In this document: in pieces, positions 8,776-15,358 of the stretch
Layout of the letters: every line of letters begins with the position of its first letter
Numbering within the stretch: position 1 is the first letter of the stretch
Assembly (NCBI GenBank): GCA_047639615.1
Contig: JBLIOL010000072.1
Span: forward strand, 1 to 19,332
Length of the DNA: 19,332 bases
Source: CAYWNK01 sp047639615
GTDB lineage: Bacteria > Planctomycetota > UBA1135 > GCA-002686595
Reading direction: 5' to 3'
Notes under the pieces: generated by a model
Databases searched by the model: none
Told to the model about the DNA's origin: nothing
The model's input: the letters and a program-made list of their open reading frames with translations, nothing else
Translations under genes and position numbers: made by a program

Positions 8776-11700
8776 ATGAAAGATCTGCTTCCCCCCTTGT
8801 CCGCCAGCTATCGCACGCGTGCGATCAGCGCCCCGGCCAAAGCAGTTCGCCGCAGCCTCAAGATTCTCGCGAGCGCGATTGCCTGCCTGCCGTTTGTGGC
8901 GGCATCAACGGCTCACGCGCAATCGCCCATCGGCCCGATTGCCATTCCAGACTATTCGTCCTTCGTGCTCGATGATCTCGGCAACGCTAGCGATCTGATC
9001 GAGAAGCTCAGGGGGCAGGCTGACCCGGTCTCGGAGCATGTCTGGAGCCTCTTCTCCGATACGGTGCGCTATGTGCTCGAGGAGCCGAGTTCCACGGAAG
9101 CCGGCTTGTCGGAGGCCGTTATCGCGGGCCTCAATTCCATTCTTGACGACAACTCTGTTTACGATCAGGAGCGCTTCATAGATGTGAGGCTTTCAGGGGA
9201 GGCCCTGAACCTGATCGCAGAGAACCCTCAGCAAGGAGACGCCCTGAATCGGCTCAACCGTGTTCTGCTGGAGGACACGTACTACCTGGAGCTGCGCAGA
9301 AGTCCCATGCCGCTGCCGGTGCTGCCTACCGGGACCGGAGTACGCACGGCCCAGTCCGATTACGCGCCTGGTGCTACCGCCAACATTAGCGGTTGGGGTT
9401 TCGAGGCGGGAGAGAGCGTCAGCCTGCAAGTGCTGCACGCCGACGGGACTTCCGACGGTGGTGAGGATCACCAACATTGGACCGCCGTTGCGGATGAAGC
9501 GGGCAGATTCGAGACCACCTGGCACGTCTGTGAAGACGATTGCCTGGGCTCGACCTTGAGGCTGACTGCCACAGGTGCAAGCTCGTCGCTATCGGTCGAC
9601 TATCTATTCACCGACGCGGTAACCGCACCCGTTTACGAACAGATCAAGTCTCTAGGGGCCACTACTCCGGGGCGCTATCCCTTCGGCGAACTTATCCAGG
9701 GATCCGATGGGGCGCTGTACGGGACGACCTATTATGGCGGCAGCCAGTTTAGGGGATCTGTCTACAAGATGAACACCGATGGAAGCGACGTTGAAGTTCT
9801 GCATAGCTTCAACTACAGCGATGGTGCTTACCTCTACGCGGGCCTCATGGAGGGGTCTGATGGCCTCCTCTACGGAACGTGCACCAGCGGCGGCGTTAGC
9901 GGATATGGCACCCTCTTCCGGCTGAACAAGGACGGAAATGACTTCGAGGTCCTGCACAGCCTCAGCTACTACGAGGGTCGCAACCCCTATTGCCGATTGA
10001 CGCAGGGAGCTCTCGGGACCATCTACGGCACGGCCTATAGCGGCGGAACAAGCGGCAGGGGAGTGGCGTTCAAGATCAACGCAGACGGAACGGACTATGC
10101 CGTCATTCACCACTTCAATGGCACAGATGGCCAGTATCCCTACGGTGGTCTGATTCAAGGCACGGACGACAAACTATACGGGACCACCTATACAGGAGGT
10201 ACCTACGGCCGAGGCACGGTGTTCGCCATGGATACGGACGGGAGCGCCTTCGCGGTTCTGGAGAGTCTCGACGGCTCCACCACTGGCTCCTATCCCTTCC
10301 TAGGGCAACTGACCGAGGGTTCGGATGGCCGCCTCTACGGGTCTGCCCAAACAGGCGGAGCCTATGGTCGTGGAGTGGTTCTTGCGGTGGCAAAGGATGG
10401 AACCGCTACGGTACTCCATCACTTCAACTACTCTGACGGTTACTACCCCGTTGGCGGCGTAACCGAAGGTGCGGACGGCGTGATCTATGGAACCACCCAT
10501 AGCGGCGGCAGTTCCGGATACGGAGTGCTGTACGGGGTGAATAAGGATGGGAGCGGATTCCAAGTCCTCAGGAATTGGAACTACTCAGCCGGCGCCTACC
10601 CTTATTCCAAGCCTGTGCATGCTACGGATGGTGCGCTCTATGGAACGACCTACTACGGCGGTACTGGCAGTTACGGCACCGCCTACAAGGTGGTTCCGGG
10701 CAGCCTCGCCTTCACCGTACTCCTCAACTTCTATTACAACACGAGTGACCAGACCCAAGGCCGCAATCCGTACGGAACCATCGAACAGGGAAGCGACGGG
10801 AGGGTCTACGGAACAGCGGTTTCTGGAGGGTCCTACAACCGAGGAACGCTATTCGGAATGGACGCAGACGGTAGCAACTTTAGCGTGCTGCACAACTTCA
10901 ACTACTCCACTGGCCAAAACCCCTACAGTGGAGTCATCCAAGGAGCGGATGGTGCGCTGTATGGAACCACCTACAGCGGCGGAAGCTCCAACTACTACGG
11001 AGTCGTGTACCGAGTAGAGACCGATGGCTCGAACTACACGGTCCTGCACAGTTTCAACTATTCGGACGGAGCTTACCCCTACCTCGCTCCGTTGATCCAG
11101 GACTCGGATGGCGTGCTCTATGGCACGACCTACTATGGGGGCAGTGGAGGCTACGGCACGGTCTTCAGGATCAATCCAGACGGCACTGGATTTGGAACGG
11201 TTCACGCCTTCGACTACTACTCTGGCCGCTACGTCTACGGTGGAGTGATTCAGGGAGCAGGCGGTGCTCTCTATGGAACAACCTATCAAAGCTACTCCAG
11301 TTACTACGGCTCGGTGTTCAAGGTGAACACCGATGGAAGCGGCTTCGACACCCTTCATGAGTTCAACTACTCAAATGGTGCTTACCCCTATGCTGGCGTC
11401 ATCCAGGGTTCGAACGGTACGCTCTACGGTACGACCTACCACGGTGGGGGCAACGGCTACGGGACGGTGTTCGGCCTCCAGACCGACGGAACAGGCTTTG
11501 AGACTCTCAAGAGTTTCACCTACGCCAACGCTGACGGCTATCGACCCTTTGGTGGCCTTACCGAGGGCGCGGGCGGCCGGATCTATGGCACCACCTACAA
11601 CGGTGGCACGTCCGGGTATGGAACCGTCTTCACTCTGGAAACGGACGGCAGCAATGACTTCGCGTCCCTGCACTCCTTCAGCACTTCGGATGGCCGGAAC

Positions 11701-12690
11701 CCCTGGGCAGGCCCCAAGATTGGCCAAGATGGCAATCTCTACGGCTCGACAGTCCAGGGCGGCGACTCGAATTTCGGCACCGTGTATCGCTTCCTGCTCG
11801 ACTTCGACAGCGATGGCGATGGCCTGACGGATGCTGAAGAAGATCTCCTAGGTACCGATCCGAATAACGCTGATTCGGATGGTGATGGACTGGGTGACGG
11901 GGATGAGGTCAATACCTATGGGACGAATCCCCTGCTCTCCGACACGGACGGTGACGGCCTGTCGGACGGCATGGAAATCGGTCTTCAGGAGTTCGGCTGC
12001 CCCGATCCCCTGGTTGCCGATACCGATGGCGATGGACTGAGCGACGGGCAGGAAAACAGCCTCGGGCTCGATCCTTGCGTCGACGATGACATCGATGCCG
12101 ACGGTCTCTTCGATGCTCAGGAAATCCTGATCTATGGCACTGATCCCTTTGATCCCGACACGGATGATGACGGTCTGTATGACGGCACGGAAGTCGACAT
12201 GGCGGCGGGCAGCGGTTGCCCGGATCCGCTCGTGGCGGATTCGGATGGCGACACTTTGCTGGACGGCGAGGAGGTGGATGTCAGCCTCGGCACGGACCCC
12301 TGCAACGTCGACACGGACGGTGATACGGTCCCTGACAACATCGATCCCTTGCCCACCGTTCCCGGTGTGACTTCGGGCTTCATCGAGGACGACCTGCGTG
12401 CGCTTTGCGTCTACGTGAAGGGGCTCGGACTCGAGCACTTCTCCGCGCCCAACAACAACGCCCGCAAGGGCCGGCGCAACGCAATGTGCAACAAATTGAA
12501 CTCCGCCGCGAAGGCGATCTCGAAGGGCAACTACCAAGACGCCTACGACCAGCTCGGGAGCTTGCTTCAGAAGCTCGATGACTTGCCGAGCCCCGGAGAC
12601 TGGATGGTGCACGCGGGCATGGAAGATGCCAAAGCGGTTGTACGCGCCGACGTGTTCCAGATGCACTACTTGATCTCCATCGATCTCTAG
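8776..12690 (+). CDS. Protein E: giant secreted GloVer-repeat protein with Ca-binding repeats
   Basis: A 1304-residue exported protein. The signal peptide has an extended N-region and likely cleavage at AHA-QS (after residue 48). Residues 49-185 are a mostly helical region I do not recognise. Residues about 190-280 form an Ig-like module (DYAPGATANISGWGFEAGES, then HVCEDDCLGSTLRLTATG), a type common in large secreted bacterial proteins. Residues about 298-1007 are 14 repeats of about 51 residues with the core DGALYGTTYYGG and VLHSFNYSDGAYPY; this is the GloVer (Gloeobacter/Verrucomicrobia) repeat family. Residues 1009-1192 are thrombospondin-3-like Ca-binding repeats (DSDGDGLTDAEE). The last 110 residues contain a FIMAH-like helical segment (NKLNSAAKAISKGNYQDAYD). 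The usual C-terminal YC domain of the neighbours is missing. A structural or adhesive surface role is likely. The gene sits at the junction of a tandem duplication, and a hairpin follows its stop. Confidence 0.9.
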   Translation: MKDLLPPLSASYRTRAISAPAKAVRRSLKILASAIACLPFVAASTAHAQSPIGPIAIPDYSSFVLDDLGNASDLIEKLRGQADPVSEHVWSLFSDTVRYVLEEPSSTEAGLSEAVIAGLNSILDDNSVYDQERFIDVRLSGEALNLIAENPQQGDALNRLNRVLLEDTYYLELRRSPMPLPVLPTGTGVRTAQSDYAPGATANISGWGFEAGESVSLQVLHADGTSDGGEDHQHWTAVADEAGRFETTWHVCEDDCLGSTLRLTATGASSSLSVDYLFTDAVTAPVYEQIKSLGATTPGRYPFGELIQGSDGALYGTTYYGGSQFRGSVYKMNTDGSDVEVLHSFNYSDGAYLYAGLMEGSDGLLYGTCTSGGVSGYGTLFRLNKDGNDFEVLHSLSYYEGRNPYCRLTQGALGTIYGTAYSGGTSGRGVAFKINADGTDYAVIHHFNGTDGQYPYGGLIQGTDDKLYGTTYTGGTYGRGTVFAMDTDGSAFAVLESLDGSTTGSYPFLGQLTEGSDGRLYGSAQTGGAYGRGVVLAVAKDGTATVLHHFNYSDGYYPVGGVTEGADGVIYGTTHSGGSSGYGVLYGVNKDGSGFQVLRNWNYSAGAYPYSKPVHATDGALYGTTYYGGTGSYGTAYKVVPGSLAFTVLLNFYYNTSDQTQGRNPYGTIEQGSDGRVYGTAVSGGSYNRGTLFGMDADGSNFSVLHNFNYSTGQNPYSGVIQGADGALYGTTYSGGSSNYYGVVYRVETDGSNYTVLHSFNYSDGAYPYLAPLIQDSDGVLYGTTYYGGSGGYGTVFRINPDGTGFGTVHAFDYYSGRYVYGGVIQGAGGALYGTTYQSYSSYYGSVFKVNTDGSGFDTLHEFNYSNGAYPYAGVIQGSNGTLYGTTYHGGGNGYGTVFGLQTDGTGFETLKSFTYANADGYRPFGGLTEGAGGRIYGTTYNGGTSGYGTVFTLETDGSNDFASLHSFSTSDGRNPWAGPKIGQDGNLYGSTVQGGDSNFGTVYRFLLDFDSDGDGLTDAEEDLLGTDPNNADSDGDGLGDGDEVNTYGTNPLLSDTDGDGLSDGMEIGLQEFGCPDPLVADTDGDGLSDGQENSLGLDPCVDDDIDADGLFDAQEILIYGTDPFDPDTDDDGLYDGTEVDMAAGSGCPDPLVADSDGDTLLDGEEVDVSLGTDPCNVDTDGDTVPDNIDPLPTVPGVTSGFIEDDLRALCVYVKGLGLEHFSAPNNNARKGRRNAMCNKLNSAAKAISKGNYQDAYDQLGSLLQKLDDLPSPGDWMVHAGMEDAKAVVRADVFQMHYLISIDL
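9670..11799 (+). repeat. Fourteen tandem GloVer coding repeats in gene E
   Basis: The LYGT/IYGT/LYGS core recurs 14 times at a spacing of about 152 bp (about 51 codons). Each unit has an aromatic, Gly-rich strand (TTYYGGSxGYGTVF), a DGSxF turn and a VLHSFNYSDGxYPY strand. Unit 11 has lost the double Gly (TTYQSYSSYYG) and unit 8 is preceded by a longer insert. Fourteen blades would fit two seven-bladed propellers, which is an inference from the count. Confidence 0.85.
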
Positions 12691-12701
12691 CCGAGCCAAG
12701 C

Positions 12702-12726
12702 GGTCGCGGGCAAGCAGCCCGTGACC
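12702..12726 (+). terminator. Hairpin 11 bases after the stop of gene E
   Basis: The arms ggtcgcgggc (12702-12711) and gcccgtgacc (12717-12726) pair over 10 bp with one G-U wobble around the loop aagca. The position right after the stop suggests transcription termination. There is no T-run, as is usual for candidate terminators in this window. Confidence 0.55.
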
Positions 12727-12936
12727 TGACAGGCTCCACAGCGCCCTACTCCGCTCATGCGTGGTGGGGCGCTTCCCATAGCCCCCGGAGCTGCGACCTG
12801 CCGGTGCCGGCCCGGTCGTGTCTCTGTCTATGCTTGTCTCTCGTACTCATTAATCCCGGCCCTGGCCGGAAATGGAAGAAGGGGAGTAGCACAGGCCTAC
12901 CCTAGGAAGAGCTCTCGCGTAATCCCGATCGCCTTG

Positions 12937-13053
12937 ATCGCCCTGCCCTAGAACGCGTTCTTCCTCCTCGGAGACAGGTGGTACTTCCAGCGGTGGTCTC
13001 GGGAAGTGATGACCACGAATACCACCGACTGTATTGAGGTCATGTTCCGCTGA
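12937..13053 (+). pseudogene. A': decayed 3' end of gene A
   Basis: These 117 bases align without gaps to the last 117 bases of gene A (5651-5767), with 20 mismatches (about 83% identity). The frame still ends at the same TGA and encodes GDRWYFQ and IEVMFR. It carries an in-frame TAG at 12949-12951 and has no upstream gene body, so it is a remnant. The last 26 bases before and including the TGA are identical to gene A. It lies convergent to B2 exactly as A lies convergent to B1. Confidence 0.8.
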
Positions 13054-13065
13054 GCGCGGCTTGGC

Positions 13066-15018
13066 TTACCTCAGGTCTAGTTCGATGGATACGGGCTCGA
13101 ATCCCACGATTGTCAGGGGCTGTTCACCTTTGAGCTTCTCGCCGCCAGGGCCAGTACTTCCACGGATTGTGTAGGAGCCGGGGAGTACGGGGCCGAGTTC
13201 GAGTTGGCCGTCTTGTGAGTATGCCGATGCCACAACTCGACCATCGGCGTCGGTCAGTTGCGCGAATCCGGTCTTCCCGGACTCGCCGTTCTGGAGTGTC
13301 GTGCAATGGACTCGGACACCTGGCTCGAGGTGCAACTCCAAGCTCGCCGTAGTGTCTAGTAGGGCTTCAACGTTCATTGGGCGTGTGACCTGATCTCCAA
13401 GCGTAGCCCTGGCCTGAAACATACCCGGTGATAAGCCGCCGGCTAGGTGTACGCCTTGTGCGTTGGTTTGCCCACGTGACGAACCCGGGGGCCGGACGCC
13501 GGGGGTGTAGGTGCCGACGAACTGCAGCTTCACCAGCGCGCCTTTCGCGGGGTCGCCGGCACTGTCGAAGACCGTTGTGGCGACGGCAGACGCCGCCGGG
13601 AGTTGCAGGTCCACACCCCTGAGCGAGGAGCCGCGGGTCAACACCAGGTCCTTGACTGTAGCCGAGCCCAGATAGGCTGGCCCCGGGGTGGGCTCTGACC
13701 GGGGCTGGAGTAGGCTCCGGGCGGACGTGATTTTGTAGGTCCCGGTAAGCAGGTCGTTGAATAGGTACTCACCGGATTCATCGGTCTTTGCGCGGGCGAC
13801 GCCGCTGCCCGCATCGCTCCTTCCGAAGGCCATCAATGGGTAGTCAGGCACCGGCTTACCATTCGTATCGACGACCCGCCCGCTGATGGCGCCCGTGAAA
13901 AATCTGAGCTCGACATGATGGGATGCCACGGTGGGGACGTTGATCTTCTTGATCGCCGTTCCTCCCAGAGCCTTCGAACCAATGGCGAAGGTGTATTCTC
14001 CACCCCTATCCAAAATGATCTGGAACTGGCCCGCTTCATCGACCTTGGTGCTCCTGTTGCCGTTGTCTGTTGAGATGACCGAGAGGCGGGCGTCCCGGAC
14101 CGGCTGGTCGTTGCAGGAAACGACGCCACTTACGACGACATGGGATTGGGCTAGGTCCTCAAATTCGACCTGGGTCGTCACTCCATCAACGACCAGGACA
14201 TTGAGTGTTTGTGTTGGCACCCGCTCAATGTCCTCGCCCTTGGCGCGTATGTAGAGGTTGTGCCTTCCCGGCACCAGGTGCGGGAAGAGGAACGCACCCT
14301 CGGCGTCGGTCTTCATCTGTTGCATCACACTGGTCACGCCCCGGGCGTATTCGCCTGGCCAAGTGATCAAGTGGATCGAGAGTTGAATCGCTTCGGCCGG
14401 TTGGCCGTGGATGTCCCGTAGTCGCCCGGCCACTGATCCGCCCTCGGTGATCTGAATTTCGACTGAGGCCTTCGGAGTCGATTCCGTCACACGGAATACC
14501 GAGCTGGCACCAATGGCAAAGCCCTCGGCTCGGGCTGTTACGCGCAGCCGATCCAGTTGATTCACCGCTAGGATTGCTCGGCCAAGTTTGTTCGTGGTGG
14601 TCTTCGAACTGCCACGGGATTGAATGTGCGCCAGCAGGCCTCCCGCAGAGTTCCGGTCAACGGTTTCTAGGGCTAGCACGGCTCCGGGGATGGGCTGACC
14701 CAATGAGTCAATGACCAAGACCTCCACTCGCATGGGGGCGGACGAGGCATCAGCTTGCAGCGCAGGTGCCGTCTCTGCCGCGAAGCCGGTTGTGGTTGCG
14801 GTTGGCTCAGGAGTGGGCGCTTCAGCGGCTTCTACCTGCGCGATGCGCTGCTTGTGCGTGTCTTGCGCTTGCAACTCGGGGGGCGCGGGCTCGTCCTCGA
14901 CCCTTTCCACGGCTTGGACCGGGGTCAGCGATTCTTGAGGGGGCTGTTCAGCGCCCAGGCGCAGGAAACCCACCCCGACGATGACGAGCAGCGAGGCGAG
15001 CAATAGGAGCTTCTTCAT
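13066..15018 (-). CDS. B2: exported carboxypeptidase-regulatory-like multidomain protein, paralogue of B1
   Basis: A 650-residue paralogue of B1 with an identical N-terminus through LRLGAEQ (signal peptide or anchor), a Pro/Glu/Ala-rich spacer, then the same series of carboxypeptidase-regulatory-like beta-sandwich repeats (GGSVAGRLRDIHGQPAEAIQ, GAISGRVVDTNGKPVPDYPL, DGQLELGPVLPGSYTIRG). No enzyme active site is visible. Over the last 86 residues about 72% are identical to B1, and many differences change the amino acid. It is three codons longer than B1, including an added stretch near RAKGEDIERVPTQ. An in-frame ATG at 15126 would add 36 residues; 15018 is preferred because the signal sequence begins there. 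It follows protease C on the same strand with a 340-base gap, and ends 12 bases from the end of A'. Function unknown. Confidence 0.85.
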   Translation of the reverse strand: MKKLLLLASLLVIVGVGFLRLGAEQPPQESLTPVQAVERVEDEPAPPELQAQDTHKQRIAQVEAAEAPTPEPTATTTGFAAETAPALQADASSAPMRVEVLVIDSLGQPIPGAVLALETVDRNSAGGLLAHIQSRGSSKTTTNKLGRAILAVNQLDRLRVTARAEGFAIGASSVFRVTESTPKASVEIQITEGGSVAGRLRDIHGQPAEAIQLSIHLITWPGEYARGVTSVMQQMKTDAEGAFLFPHLVPGRHNLYIRAKGEDIERVPTQTLNVLVVDGVTTQVEFEDLAQSHVVVSGVVSCNDQPVRDARLSVISTDNGNRSTKVDEAGQFQIILDRGGEYTFAIGSKALGGTAIKKINVPTVASHHVELRFFTGAISGRVVDTNGKPVPDYPLMAFGRSDAGSGVARAKTDESGEYLFNDLLTGTYKITSARSLLQPRSEPTPGPAYLGSATVKDLVLTRGSSLRGVDLQLPAASAVATTVFDSAGDPAKGALVKLQFVGTYTPGVRPPGSSRGQTNAQGVHLAGGLSPGMFQARATLGDQVTRPMNVEALLDTTASLELHLEPGVRVHCTTLQNGESGKTGFAQLTDADGRVVASAYSQDGQLELGPVLPGSYTIRGSTGPGGEKLKGEQPLTIVGFEPVSIELDLR

Positions 15019-15358
15019 TACAATCGATCGTGGCCGTAGCCAGTTCGTGAGCGGGGCCTCGAGTTCGAGCGTTTGCCTCGGGGCGACGAAGTCACCATGC
15101 GACGCATCGATGGTGGTTCCTGGCATCCAACGAACGGCGACGAGTCTTGCGTCAGCGAATCCTGGGGAAATTTAAATTGCTCCGGGAGACGGGCAGCATC
15201 CGCCAGGAATGCGGGCACCCGCACTTCGCCGGAGCGCGAAGCAAGCCCCAATGCAATCGTCGCCGCCAAGGCCACTAGGAGCCACGGGCGGCGACGAGCA
15301 ATGGGGGAGCGCCTGCGGAGTCTTGGTGTCCGCAGGAACCCTAGGGTTCTTCGAGGGA
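15019..15358 (-). promoter_or_regulatory. Intergenic/leader region between protease C and B2
   Basis: These 340 bases are homologous to 7724-8063. They hold the conserved hairpin at 15257-15297, an A+T-rich element at 15168-15178 that could belong to a B2 promoter, and the alternative upstream ATG of B2 at 15126. The gap length and the hairpin make separate transcription of C and B2 plausible. Confidence 0.4.
15257..15297. terminator. Hairpin between protease C and B2, copy 2
   Basis: The outer arms tcgtcgccgcc (15257-15267) and ggcggcgacga (15287-15297) are identical to those in copy 1. The inner part has changed (ggccactaggagcc), so the second-tier stem is weaker here. On the minus strand it lies about 60 bases past the stop of protease C, so a terminator for C is the simplest reading. 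Confidence 0.55.

Noticed and set aside
9670..11799. Regular repeats in gene E as a CRISPR-like array
   Set aside because: The period is about 152 bp, the repeats are in frame and degenerate, and they encode a known protein repeat family.
11848..12699. Minus-strand open frame of 283 codons antisense to the Ca-binding repeats of gene E
   Set aside because: The Asp-Gly-rich TSP3-like repeats of E create an open complement rich in Val, Ile and Arg. The real gene with recognisable domains is on the plus strand.
8258..12936. Gene E segment as an insertion sequence or transposon
   Set aside because: No transposase or integrase, no terminal inverted repeats and no target-site duplication could be found at the borders by eye.
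12757..12951. Small plus-strand open frame of 64 codons after gene E
   Set aside because: It ends at the in-frame stop inside remnant A' and has no recognisable domain or ribosome binding site; it is probably chance.
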